A stretch of 64,000 nucleotides of DNA from a bacterium (GTDB taxonomy: Bacteria; Pseudomonadota; Alphaproteobacteria; Acetobacterales; Acetobacteraceae), in the NCBI GenBank assembly GCA_026224825.1, contig JAMFRO010000022.1:186001-250000 (forward strand). Direction: 5' to 3'. Shown piece after piece: positions 9,192 through 17,547 of the stretch. The notes under the pieces are model-generated. The model did no database searches and had not been told where the DNA came from. It saw only the letters and a program-made list of their open reading frames with translations. A program made the translations under genes and the position numbers. The stretch's first letter is position 1, and each line of letters begins with the position of its first letter.

Positions 9192-9845
9192 ATGAACCAT
9201 TCGCCACGCCATACCGTGCTGCAGAACCTGCGCCGGCAAAGCCAGGAAACGGCGGCGGATTTCGTGCGCCGCAGCCAGAAGGTGAGCCTGGCCAAGCGCC
9301 TGCTCCCCGCCGCAGGGCTGCTGTTGCTGGTCGCCCTTGTCGCGGCGCCTGAACTCCGCTCGGGGTCGGATGCCAATCGCGTGGCCTATCACATCAACCC
9401 CACAGACAGCTCAACCCCGGCCTCGCGCATGCTGGGGGCCAAATACCACGGCACGGATATGCAGGGGCAACCCTATACGGTGACCGCCGATACCGCCGTG
9501 GAGCTGGGGCCGGATAATGTCACCCTCGCCGCCCCCATGGGGGATATCACGCTCAAATCCGGCGCCTGGATGATGATGAAGGCCGCGAACGGCGTGTACC
9601 GGCCGCAAAGCGGGAAGTTGGAACTTAAGGGCGGTGTGACGCTGTACCGCAATGACGGCACGATTTTAACGACACCGGATATGGTGGTGGATATGCGCGC
9701 GGGCACGGCCGAGACCAATTCACCCACCGCCGTGCAGGGGCCGTTCGGCACGCTGAATTCTCAGCACGGGTTCATCCTGCTCAATAGAGGCTCCAGCGTC
9801 ACTTTCAAAGGACCGGCGACCCTGGTACTTACCCAGGGCCAATGA
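9192..9845 (+). CDS. lptC: LPS export protein LptC
   Basis: 217 residues. A short cytosolic N-terminus is followed by one membrane helix at about residues 37-52 (LLPAAGLLLLVALVAA), then a periplasmic beta-jellyroll domain with the signature VTADTAVEL and the repeated strand pattern of LptC/OstA-like folds. LptC hands LPS from the LptBFG transporter to LptA. Its TGA overlaps the lptA ATG by 4 bp, so the two are translationally coupled. The frame is open upstream of 9192 but no better start with a ribosome site was seen. Confidence 0.9.
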   Translation: MNHSPRHTVLQNLRRQSQETAADFVRRSQKVSLAKRLLPAAGLLLLVALVAAPELRSGSDANRVAYHINPTDSSTPASRMLGAKYHGTDMQGQPYTVTADTAVELGPDNVTLAAPMGDITLKSGAWMMMKAANGVYRPQSGKLELKGGVTLYRNDGTILTTPDMVVDMRAGTAETNSPTAVQGPFGTLNSQHGFILLNRGSSVTFKGPATLVLTQGQ

Positions 9846-10768
9846 AACGATTCCTCATCCTTGCGCCGCTGCTCGCGGCTTCCGCTTTCGCGCCCGCTCA
9901 TGGGCAGAATTTAGACCTCGGCGGCGCGCCGGGGGCTACACCAACGCCTGTGAACATCACCGCCTCGAGCGGGATTAGCTGGTCGCAGGACGACCAGACG
10001 GTGACGGCCAATGGCAATGCCCAGGCAGTGCGCGGCAATGTGACCGTGACGGCCGACCAGCTCGTGGCACATTATAAAAAAACAGCGCCTGCACCCGGTG
10101 CGGCCGCGACTCCGGCGGCTTCCGCCTCGGCAGCCGACAGCCTGGAACAGGGCGGCGGGCAGCTTACCGAGCTGGATGCCATCGGCCATGTGCATATTTT
10201 TACGGCCACCCAGAATGCCTGGGGCGACAAGGCCGTGTACAGCCTGGGCGCCAAAGTGCTGGTTCTCACGGGGCAGCATCTCAAGCTGACCACGCCGACG
10301 GATACGATCACGGCGCGGGATTCGGTGGAATATTATACCGATGCGCATAAGGCCATCGCGCGCGGCAATGCGCTGGTCGTGGCCAATGACGGGCGCTCGA
10401 TCGCGGCGGATGTGATCACCGGGTTTTTGAGCGACGCTCCTGCCCCAGCGGCAGGTGCGGCCTCGGCAGCGCCGGGGGATATGAATGCCGGCAGCCTGCA
10501 GAAGGTGGAAGCCGTGGGGCATGTGGTGGTGCATACCGTCTCCGATACCGCGACCGGCGATACGGGGGTGTATCTGCCGCCCACCGGCCAGGCGCGGCTG
10601 GGCGGGAATGTGCATATCATCCACGGGCCGAATGAGATGGCGGGCTCCGATGCGCTGGTGAATATGAAGACCGGTGTGGCGACATTGCTGGCGGCACCAG
10701 GCGGGCAGGTGTCGGGCGTGATTCTGCCTGGCTCCGGCGGGCCATCCAGCGGCGGAGCGACCAAGTGA
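9842..10768 (+). CDS. lptA: LPS export periplasmic bridge protein LptA
   Basis: 308 residues, with a signal peptide MKRFLILAPLLAASAFAPAHG. Two blocks of OstA/LptA jellyroll strands follow (ITASSGISWSQDDQTVTANG, VTVTADQLVAHY; later AKVLVLTGQHLKLTTPTD, VEYYTDAHKAIARGNALV). The protein is much longer than the E. coli form because of Ala/Pro-rich linkers near residues 80-105 and 195-215. LptA polymerises into the periplasmic bridge that carries LPS to LptD. It overlaps lptC at its start and lptB at its end. Confidence 0.9.
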   Translation: MKRFLILAPLLAASAFAPAHGQNLDLGGAPGATPTPVNITASSGISWSQDDQTVTANGNAQAVRGNVTVTADQLVAHYKKTAPAPGAAATPAASASAADSLEQGGGQLTELDAIGHVHIFTATQNAWGDKAVYSLGAKVLVLTGQHLKLTTPTDTITARDSVEYYTDAHKAIARGNALVVANDGRSIAADVITGFLSDAPAPAAGAASAAPGDMNAGSLQKVEAVGHVVVHTVSDTATGDTGVYLPPTGQARLGGNVHIIHGPNEMAGSDALVNMKTGVATLLAAPGGQVSGVILPGSGGPSSGGATK

Positions 10769-11502
10769 ATATGCTGAATTCCGGCGGGCTTATCGCCACT
10801 GGCCTGGGCAAGCGATTCAAAAAGCGCCCGGTGGTCCGCAATGTCTCCATTTCCGTAAAACGTGGCGAGGCGGTGGGGCTGCTCGGGCCCAATGGCGCCG
10901 GCAAGACCACCACATTCTACATGATCGTCGGGCTGATCGCCCCGGATAGCGGCACCATCACGCTGGATGGCGCGGAGATTTCTTCCCTGCCGATGTACCG
11001 GCGGGCGCGGCTTGGCATTGGCTATCTGCCACAGGAGGCCTCGGTGTTCCGGGGGTTGAATGTCGAGCAGAACATCATGGCGGCACTGGACATGGTGGAG
11101 CCCGACCGCGACCGGCGCGAGGATATTTTATCCGGCCTGCTGGTGGAGTTCGGCATTTCGCATCTGCGCCGCACCCCGGCTTTGGCGTTGTCCGGTGGTG
11201 AGCGGCGGCGCGTGGAGATTGCGCGCGCCTTGGCGACGGGGCCGAATTACATCCTGCTCGATGAGCCGCTGGCGGGGATCGATCCGATCGCCGTGAACGA
11301 GATCCGCGATCTGGTGTCGCATCTGAAAGATCGCGGGCTCGGCGTGCTGATCACCGACCATAATGTGCGCGAGACGCTGGAGATCATCGACCGGGCCTAT
11401 ATTCTCTACGATGGCCAGGTGCTGATGGAGGGTAACCCCGAGCAGGTGGTGGCGCATGAGGATGTGCGGCGGGTGTATCTGGGCGAGAAGTTCAGCTTGT
11501 AG
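10765..11502 (+). CDS. lptB: LPS export ABC transporter ATPase LptB
   Basis: 245 residues, starting with GTG that overlaps the lptA stop (GTGA); a second in-frame ATG lies 6 bp on. It has Walker A LLGPNGAGKTTTF, Q-loop LPQEASVF, ABC signature ALSGGERRRVEIARALA, Walker B YILLDEPLAGID, and the switch His in ITDHNVRETL. The C-terminal EDVRRVYLGEKF tail is typical of LptB. It powers extraction of LPS by LptFG, which are not in this window. Confidence 0.96.
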   Translation: MNMLNSGGLIATGLGKRFKKRPVVRNVSISVKRGEAVGLLGPNGAGKTTTFYMIVGLIAPDSGTITLDGAEISSLPMYRRARLGIGYLPQEASVFRGLNVEQNIMAALDMVEPDRDRREDILSGLLVEFGISHLRRTPALALSGGERRRVEIARALATGPNYILLDEPLAGIDPIAVNEIRDLVSHLKDRGLGVLITDHNVRETLEIIDRAYILYDGQVLMEGNPEQVVAHEDVRRVYLGEKFSL

Positions 11503-11523
11503 GTTGAATGCGGGGAGATGAGC

Positions 11524-12024
11524 ATGGCTGAATACGAATACACAATCAGCCTGCGAATTTTGCACCCGGATGTCTCGCCTGACCAAATTACCTCGGCATT
11601 GGGCATCTCGCCCTGGCACTCCTGAAAGAAGGGAGAGCGGCGAACGCCCCCCAAAGGCAATCCTCTTTCCCGCATAAATGAAACTAATTTTTGGAACGCT
11701 CGTCGTTTGGAGACGGGAAAATCCGAAGACCTCGATCTTTCTGCCGCGCTGGAAGCGGTTCTGGAGCGATTGGCGCCGCATAAGGAATATATTGCAGCGC
11801 TGAGAGCCAGTGGCGGTGGCGTGACAATCTCCGTCGGCTGGTTTCTCAATAATCAGAACTATGGCGACACTTTCCCTCATGGCCTGCCCGGTAAGTTCGC
11901 CGAATTTGGCGCTGATCTATGGCTGGATGTGTATCCTCCTTCGTCTGATGAGGAAGATGGCTTTCCGCAGGTTGATCTTGGTGAACGTGTCCAGCCGTTG
12001 GCAGAAGAGCGCGAGAAGTTTTAG
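11524..12024 (+). pseudogene. DUF4279-like gene interrupted by an in-frame stop
   Basis: From an ATG at 11524 with GGGGAG before it, the frame encodes MAEYEYTISLRIL, then GISPWHS, then TGA at about 11623. It continues in the same frame as KKGERRTPPKGNPLS and onward to a natural stop at 12024 (166 codons). Reading the TGA as TGG (W) would restore GISPWHSWKKGERR, which fits the immunity-like DUF4279 family. An internal restart is possible but would lack the first strand. It sits between lptB and rpoN, which are normally adjacent, so it is probably an insertion. Family call moderate; the stop is directly visible. Confidence 0.65.
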
Positions 12025-12037
12025 GCGCCCAAAATGC

Positions 12038-12119
12038 CGTCATTGCGAGCGCAGCGAAGCAACCCATCTTTCGTGACACGGCATGGAAGATGGGTTGCTT
12101 CGCTGCGCTCGCAATGACG
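12038..12119. repeat. Perfect 33-bp inverted repeat (large hairpin)
   Basis: The arms 12038-12070 and 12087-12119 are exact reverse complements (beginning CGTCATTGCGAGCGCAGCGA) around a 16-nt loop. It lies between the broken DUF4279 gene and rpoN. The sequence resembles the dispersed GCGAGCGCAGCGAAGCAA palindromes found in many bacterial genomes. Confidence 0.9.
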
Positions 12120-12190
12120 ATGGGATAAGTTTATGCATTTTCCGGGCCAAAATGCTTTGACCTCTCCTGAATATGCGTTAATGCTCCGGC

Positions 12191-13684
12191 ATGGCTTTTG
12201 CTCCATCCTTCGCGCCACGCCTCGATTTACGGCAGTCGCAATCGCTGGTGATGACACCGCAATTGCGTCAGGCGATCCAGTTGCTGCAATATTCAAACCT
12301 GGAAGCCAGCGCGTTTATTGAAGATGAATTGGTTAAAAATCCGCTACTTGAGCGCGATGATGGTGGTGAAACCGTAACAGCGCTGGAGCCGGAAATTCCC
12401 CCTGCCCTGGCCGAGGCCGGGGCGGATAGTGCGACGCTGGCGGAGAGCGGGATTCTGCCGGAGGCGGATAAGGCGCCGCTGGATATCGACCTCTCGAATT
12501 TATATGATGCTGGCCCAGGTGGCGAAATTTACGGCAATGGCGGCGGGGGCGGTGACGAAGACTGGAATGCGCTCGATTTCATCGAGGCCGGGGCGCCGAA
12601 TTTGCGGGAGCATCTGGAGCAGCAGGCGCGGCTGGCGTTTTCCACGCGAGAAGAGGTGGCCATTGCCGCGGCGCTGATCGCGGTGCTGGACCCCGCCGGG
12701 CGGCTGGGTGAGACGCCGGAGGCGGTGGCGGCGGCTTTGGGGGTCGATTTATCCCGGCTGGAGACCGTACGGGCGAAAATGATGCGGTTTGACCCGGTGG
12801 GACTGTTTGCCACCAGCTTGGCCGAATGCTTAGGCGCGCAACTGGCCGAACTGAACCGGCTGGACCCGGCGATGCAGGCGCTGCTCGATAATCTGGAGCT
12901 GCTGGGCCGGCGCGAGCACAAGCGTTTGCAGGATATATGCGGGGTGGATGCGGCCGATATGGCCGAGATGGGCGCGGAAATCCGCCGGTTGGACCCCAAG
13001 CCGGGCATGCGCTTCGAGGCCGAGCCTTTGCGCCCGCTGATCCCCGATGTGCTGATGCGCCCCGCGCCCTTGACCGAGGATGGGCAGAGCGACTGGATTC
13101 TCGAGATCAACCCCGAAACCATGCCGAAATTGCTGATCCGGCGTGGATTCCATGGGCGGATGCTGGCCTCCGCCTCGCGTGAGACGAAAAGCTTCCTCTC
13201 CGAGCAGATGCAGAGTGCCACCTGGCTGGTGAAGGCGCTGGAATCCCGGGCGCAGACAATTTTACGTGTGTCGGCCGAGATCGTGCGACGGCAGGATGGG
13301 TTTTTCAAACATGGCATCTCGCATCTGCGCCCCCTCACCTTGCGGGATGTCGCGGTTGAGGTGGAACTTCATGAAAGCACGATAAGCCGCGTGACTTCCA
13401 ACAAATCCATAGCCACGCCACGCGGGATTTTTGAACTTAAATTCTTTTTCACAACCGCACTTTCGGGGGCAAATGGCGAAACCCATTCTGCCGAAACCGT
13501 GCGGCATAGGGTGGGGCAGATCATCGCGGGGGAAAATCCGAAGAATATTCTGTCCGACGATGCCGTCGCCTCACTATTGCAAAAAGAAGGCATAGACATC
13601 GCACGCCGAACCGTGGCCAAATACCGGGAAGCGCTGCGAATTCCAGGCTCGGCGCAGCGCAGGCGGGAAAAACTATCCCCGTAA
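12191..13684 (+). CDS. rpoN: RNA polymerase sigma-54 factor
   Basis: 497 residues. Region I is the Gln/Leu-rich N-terminus (LRQSQSLVMTPQLRQAIQLLQ) that binds activators. Region II is acidic with a Gly run (GNGGGGGDED) near residue 118. Region III carries the core-binding domain, the HTH (LRDVAVEVELHESTISRVTSNKS in two parts) and the RpoN box ARRTVAKYRE near the C-terminus, which reads the -24 element. It directs nitrogen and other sigma-54 genes with bEBP activators. It lies downstream of the lpt genes and upstream of hpf, the usual proteobacterial order. Confidence 0.96.
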   Translation: MAFAPSFAPRLDLRQSQSLVMTPQLRQAIQLLQYSNLEASAFIEDELVKNPLLERDDGGETVTALEPEIPPALAEAGADSATLAESGILPEADKAPLDIDLSNLYDAGPGGEIYGNGGGGGDEDWNALDFIEAGAPNLREHLEQQARLAFSTREEVAIAAALIAVLDPAGRLGETPEAVAAALGVDLSRLETVRAKMMRFDPVGLFATSLAECLGAQLAELNRLDPAMQALLDNLELLGRREHKRLQDICGVDAADMAEMGAEIRRLDPKPGMRFEAEPLRPLIPDVLMRPAPLTEDGQSDWILEINPETMPKLLIRRGFHGRMLASASRETKSFLSEQMQSATWLVKALESRAQTILRVSAEIVRRQDGFFKHGISHLRPLTLRDVAVEVELHESTISRVTSNKSIATPRGIFELKFFFTTALSGANGETHSAETVRHRVGQIIAGENPKNILSDDAVASLLQKEGIDIARRTVAKYREALRIPGSAQRRREKLSP

Positions 13685-13687
13685 AGG

Positions 13688-13705
13688 CGGGCTTAAGGAA
13701 GCCCG
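13688..13705 (+). other. Small hairpin between rpoN and hpf
   Basis: CGGGCTT, AAGG, AAGCCCG forms a 7-bp stem 4 bp after the rpoN stop, without a long T run. It could attenuate readthrough or protect mRNA ends; the evidence is only the symmetry. Confidence 0.3.
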
Positions 13706-13739
13706 TTATAAGTAGAGCCTCTCTAGTCGGGAGAAGACC

Positions 13740-14348
13740 ATGCAACTTACGGTCTCAGGCAAACAAGTGGATTTATCCGATGCATTGCGTGTGCATGTGG
13801 GTAAGAACCTCGACACCATAACCCATAAATATTTTGACGCTGCGCTGGAAGCGCATGTCACATTCAGCAAGGCGCGCAGTTTTTTCACATGCGACATCAA
13901 CCTGCATGCCGGGCGCGGCATAACCGTGCGCGGCGAGGGCGAGGCAGCCGATGCGCATGCCGCGTTCGATGACGCGGCCGAGCATATCGCCACGCGCCTG
14001 CGCCGCTACCGCCAGCGCGTCTCGGCGCATCAGCGCGATGCCGGGGCCAGGGCCAAGCCGCAGGCAGGCAAGCAGTATGTGCTGCGCCACGAGGCTGAGG
14101 AGTTGGAACATGATGCCCCTGCCCCGTTGGCCAACGGTAATTCTAATGGGGGCCATGAAGCGCTGCACGGGATCGTGGTGGCGGAATCCGCCGCCTCGAT
14201 CGAGACACTCTCCGTACGCGATGCGGTGATGCGGATGGATCTCGCGTTCCAGCCGGTGCTGATGTTCCGCAACGCCAAGACCAGCCATCTGAACGTGGTG
14301 TACCGCCGTGCGGATGGGAATGTCGGGTGGATTGATCCGGGGACGTAA
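13740..14348 (+). CDS. hpf: Ribosome hibernation promoting factor, long form
   Basis: 202 residues. The first 100 residues are an S30AE/HPF domain (MQLTVSGKQVDLSDALRVHV, then a basic RLRRYRQRV helix). An Ala/Pro/Asn linker follows, and the C-terminal 55 residues (DAVMRMDLAFQPVLMFRNA, then LNVVYRRADGNVGWIDP) match the dimerisation domain of long HPF, which forms 100S ribosome dimers in stationary phase. It stands behind rpoN; ptsN, often next in this cluster, is absent because the transcript ends in a strong terminator. Confidence 0.93.
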   Translation: MQLTVSGKQVDLSDALRVHVGKNLDTITHKYFDAALEAHVTFSKARSFFTCDINLHAGRGITVRGEGEAADAHAAFDDAAEHIATRLRRYRQRVSAHQRDAGARAKPQAGKQYVLRHEAEELEHDAPAPLANGNSNGGHEALHGIVVAESAASIETLSVRDAVMRMDLAFQPVLMFRNAKTSHLNVVYRRADGNVGWIDPGT

Positions 14349-14373
14349 GACGTAAAACCATGTGACGTACCTG

Positions 14374-14402
14374 GGCGGCGCTTCGGCGCCGCCTTTTTTT
14401 TG
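14374..14402 (+). terminator. Rho-independent terminator after hpf
   Basis: GGCGGCG / CGCCGCC stem with a CTTCGG loop followed directly by eight T residues. Confidence 0.9.
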
Positions 14403-14500
14403 TGGTTTTGCATAAAAAAATGCACAAAATTTATTGCTGCACTAGACTATATAACAGAAAGTTTACTAACATTTAATTACCAAACCACCGGGAGCCTAAC

Positions 14501-16138
14501 ATGTCGGATACGATCATCAGCAGCGTTGTCACGTCCACGGTCCTACTCGACAGCCCAACGTATAATGACAATGTTACTGTTACGGAGATCGGCACGGTCA
14601 GCGTTGCCAGCGGCTTCGGGATGAGTGCCGGCAGCTATGCCACGATCCTCAACAACGGTACCATCAGCTCCAGTAAATATGAGGGCATCTATCTGGCAAC
14701 CGGTGGTTCGATCACGAATTTTGGTACGATCTACGGTGTGGATGGCGGGATTTATCAGGATACTGGCCTGGCCAGCATCGTCAATTACGGCTCCATCCTC
14801 GGAGGGGGAGGGACAGACGGCAACCAACCCTTTTTCGTCAATGCCGGTATCGATCTCTTCGCCGGTCAGTTGACCAATGAAAACAAGGCATTGATTTCCG
14901 GTGTGGATTTTGGGGTTTTTGGTTACGGCACAGTCGGTGCTCCTCTTGCGATCATAAATGATGGCACCATTCAGGCGAGCGGCGCCGCTGGTGGCGTTGC
15001 CAATACTTTCACCCTTGCCCCTGGCCTTTACGTTACGGTCAACAATGATATCGGCGCCGCATTTCTCAGAGGCGGTACGTTCATCAATGCCGGTACAGTG
15101 TCTGGCAATACCGATGCGGTCTATTTCACCGGCGGCAATGCCGATTTGGTGGTGGAAGCCGGCGCTGTGTTCGATGGCTCGGTCGTGAGCGTGGAAACGC
15201 TGCAGGGTACCTTCGACAATGTGGTCACGTCGACGGTGCTACAGAACACCATTGAACTTGCTTCCAGCTCCTCGGCCGGCGTGTTGGACATGGGTGGCAG
15301 CTTCTCCGGATTCACCACCATTGATATCGACACTGGTTCGACATGGACGCTGGAGGGCAATATTGCCGAGTTGGCGAGCGGTCAGACCATCAGCGGCTTT
15401 ACCCTTGGTGATACAATCAAGCTGGCCGGTTTTGCCGCCACCTCGGAAAGCTATGCCGATGGCGTACTGACATTGACGAATGCCGCGTCGCTGACGGAAA
15501 CGATAACATTCACGAACGAGCCCGCCGGTCTGACGGCCGCGAGCTTCAATGTGATCCCCGATGCTGCCATCGACGGCACGGATATAACCCTGTGCTTCTA
15601 TCCCGGCACGCGCATTGCCACGCCGGCGGGTGAGGTGGCGGTGGAAGATTTGCAAACGGGCGATATGGTGCTGACGGCGAATGGTCAGATGCCCGTGCGC
15701 TGGATCGGACGCTCCGAGGTTGCCACCCGCTTTGCCGACAAGTTACGCTCGTTTCCGGTGCGCATTAAAGCCGGGGCGCTGGGTGGTGGGCTGCCGCGGC
15801 GCGACCTGCTGGTGTCGCCGGACCATGCGCTGTTTCTCCATGGCGTGCTGGTGCATGCCTCGGCGCTGGTGGATGGGGTGAATATCCTGCGCGAATATGA
15901 TGTGCCGGAGGTGTTCAGCTATTACCATGTGGAGCTGGCCAGCCATGAGCTGCTGCTGGCGGAAGGCGCGCTTGCCGAGAGCTTCGTGGATAATGTGGAG
16001 CGGATGCATTTCCATAACTGGGATGAGCGTGAGGCACCTGCCGAGGCGATTGTGGAGATGGCGTATCCGCGCGCGAAATCGGCACGGCAGTTGCCGGCGG
16101 CGCTGCGGGCGCGGCTGGCACGCAGATACGCCGCTTAA
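14501..16138 (+). CDS. Hint-domain surface-type protein with NxGTI repeats
   Basis: 545 residues. Residues about 1-240 hold a repeated strand motif of the form N-x-G-T/S-I/V (NNGTI, NFGTI, NYGSI, NDGTI, NAGTV), as in beta-helical adhesins and autotransporter passengers. A Ser/Thr-rich beta region follows. A Hint (hedgehog/intein) domain of the Hint_2 kind starts at Cys365 (CFYPGTRIATPAG) and continues with VEDLQTGDMVLTANG and LLVSPDHALFLHG. Hint domains cleave the chain at that cysteine. There is no clear signal peptide, so export, if any, would be non-Sec. It has its own terminator and no partner gene. Hint assignment firm; role unknown. Confidence 0.85.
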   Translation: MSDTIISSVVTSTVLLDSPTYNDNVTVTEIGTVSVASGFGMSAGSYATILNNGTISSSKYEGIYLATGGSITNFGTIYGVDGGIYQDTGLASIVNYGSILGGGGTDGNQPFFVNAGIDLFAGQLTNENKALISGVDFGVFGYGTVGAPLAIINDGTIQASGAAGGVANTFTLAPGLYVTVNNDIGAAFLRGGTFINAGTVSGNTDAVYFTGGNADLVVEAGAVFDGSVVSVETLQGTFDNVVTSTVLQNTIELASSSSAGVLDMGGSFSGFTTIDIDTGSTWTLEGNIAELASGQTISGFTLGDTIKLAGFAATSESYADGVLTLTNAASLTETITFTNEPAGLTAASFNVIPDAAIDGTDITLCFYPGTRIATPAGEVAVEDLQTGDMVLTANGQMPVRWIGRSEVATRFADKLRSFPVRIKAGALGGGLPRRDLLVSPDHALFLHGVLVHASALVDGVNILREYDVPEVFSYYHVELASHELLLAEGALAESFVDNVERMHFHNWDEREAPAEAIVEMAYPRAKSARQLPAALRARLARRYAA

Positions 16139-16140
16139 GG

Positions 16141-16169
16141 GGCGGCGCCCCGGCGCCGCCTCAAATTTT
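16141..16169. terminator. Terminator between Hint gene and map
   Basis: GGCGGCGCC CC GGCGCCGCC stem (16141-16160) followed by TCAAATTTT, between two converging genes. Confidence 0.6.
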
Positions 16170-16171
16170 CC

Positions 16172-16975
16172 TCAACCGTAAGGCGGCTGCGTAAACCCCT
16201 TGGGTGACAGCGTGAAAACCTCCACACCCGTCTCCGTCACGCCCAGCATGTGTTCGAACTGCGCCGAGAGTGAGCGGTCGCGGGTTACGGCTGTCCAGCC
16301 GTCGTCCAACACTTTAACCTCGGGGCGGCCAACATTTACCATCGGCTCGATGGTGAAGAACATGCCGGGTTTGATGATTGTGCCTTCGCCCCGCCTGCCG
16401 TAATGCAGCACGTTGGGGGGCTCGTGGAATTTGCGGCCGATGCCGTGGCCGCAGAAATCGCGTACGACCGTGAAGCGCTGGGCCTCGACGTAGGACTGGA
16501 TGGCGTAGCCGATGTCGCCGAAGGTGTTGCCGGGTTTGACCTGGGCGATGCCGCGCATCAGGGCCTCGTAGGTCACCTCGATGAGGCGTTTGGCCTTGGT
16601 GCTGGGCGTGCCCGCGACATACATGCGGCTGGAATCGCCGAACCAGCCGTCCAGCGTCACAGTGACATCGATGTTGACGATGTCGCCCTCACTCAGCGTT
16701 TTATCGCCGGGGATGCCGTGGCAGACGACATGGTTGATGGAGGTGCAGATGGATTTGGGGAAGCCGCGATAGTTAAGCGGCGAGGGTGTTGCCCCGTGCG
16801 CCAGGATAAAATCGTGGCAGATCTGGTTGAGATGCTCGGTGGAGACGCCGGGGGCGACGTGTTCGCCGATCATGTCCAGAGTCTCGGCGGCGAGGCGGCC
16901 AGCCGCGCGCATCGGCGCGAAATCCGCCGCGCTGTGAATTGTAACCCGCCGTGCCTCGGCGCCGCCGTCCATCAT
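16172..16975 (-). CDS. map: Methionine aminopeptidase, type I
   Basis: 267 residues, normal length. It removes the initiator Met from new proteins using two metal ions. The ligands are visible in order: Asp in VNIDVTVTLDGWFGDSSRMY (two Asp), His in FCGHGIGRKFHEPP, Glu in MFFTIEPMV and Glu in LSAQFEHML. The substrate His lies in INHVVCHGIP. Start ATG at 16975 (MMDGG); the second ATG is equally possible. It is convergent with the Hint gene and separated by 69 bp from the NTF2-like gene. Confidence 0.96.
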   Translation of the reverse strand: MMDGGAEARRVTIHSAADFAPMRAAGRLAAETLDMIGEHVAPGVSTEHLNQICHDFILAHGATPSPLNYRGFPKSICTSINHVVCHGIPGDKTLSEGDIVNIDVTVTLDGWFGDSSRMYVAGTPSTKAKRLIEVTYEALMRGIAQVKPGNTFGDIGYAIQSYVEAQRFTVVRDFCGHGIGRKFHEPPNVLHYGRRGEGTIIKPGMFFTIEPMVNVGRPEVKVLDDGWTAVTRDRSLSAQFEHMLGVTETGVEVFTLSPKGFTQPPYG

Positions 16976-17044
16976 CGTAAATGCCCATTGCAGAATGTGT
17001 CTCGCACCTTAGCACATGCGCGCTGGGCGGGGCAAAACAAGGTT

Positions 17045-17485
17045 TCAGCCCAGCGGGTGCGGCTCGTAGATGAGGTAAAGCAGGCGGGATTTGGCGATGC
17101 GCCAGCTTCCGGCCTCGCGCCGGTAGGTCTCGTGGTACTGGCCAAAGCCGGTATGGCCGGATTCGTTCAGCCGCGCGGCACGGTCCTCGGGCCAGATGAC
17201 GCGGTCCTGCATGGCCCAGATGACGGCGGCGGTATCGCCCTCGATGGTGATTTCCGGGTTGTGGACGTGGTGGGCCGTTTTGGCGTGTTCGACGCAGGAG
17301 CGGATGTAGGTGATGGCGGCTTCGCGGCCCTGCACCGGGGGAGCGCCGCCGGCGGTGGAGGTGTCGAGGATGAAGTCCTCGGTGAAGAGATCGGTGTAGG
17401 CGGCCCAGTCCTTGGTATCGAGAAAGCGGCAGTAGCGGGCTTTGACCTTGCTTATGGCGATGAAATCCTCGGCGTGCTGGCTCAT
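17045..17485 (-). CDS. SnoaL-like (NTF2 superfamily) protein
   Basis: 146 residues from the ATG at 17485, chosen because GGAGGAAAA stands just before it; an in-frame upstream start would add 11 weak residues. The protein has the SnoaL_4 outline: helix ISKVKARYCRFLDTKDWAAYTDLFTEDFILDTS, then GREAAITYIRSCVEHAKTAHHVHNPEITIEGD, then a WRIAKSRLLYLIYE end. Members act on steroids, polyketides or other ring compounds, often beside SDR enzymes as here. It lies 56 bp behind the SDR gene in the same direction, probably co-transcribed. Substrate unknown. Confidence 0.7.
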   Translation of the reverse strand: MSQHAEDFIAISKVKARYCRFLDTKDWAAYTDLFTEDFILDTSTAGGAPPVQGREAAITYIRSCVEHAKTAHHVHNPEITIEGDTAAVIWAMQDRVIWPEDRAARLNESGHTGFGQYHETYRREAGSWRIAKSRLLYLIYEPHPLG

Positions 17486-17508
17486 TTTTCCTCCGTTTAT
17501 TATTGTTG

Positions 17509-17547
17509 AGTTGTTCAAGGCAGTTGTTCAAGGCAGTTGTTCAAGGC
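17509..17547. repeat. Tandem 13-bp repeat, three copies, across SDR stop codon
   Basis: AGTTGTTCAAGGC occurs three times head to tail (17509-17521, 17522-17534, 17535-17547). The third copy contains the stop codon of the minus-strand SDR gene (17541-17543). Confidence 0.95.

Noticed and set aside
16403-17509. Long + strand frame antisense to map and the NTF2-like gene
   Set aside because: It only mirrors GC-rich codon third positions of the real genes on the other strand; its Gly/Asp/Ala-rich translation has no domain.
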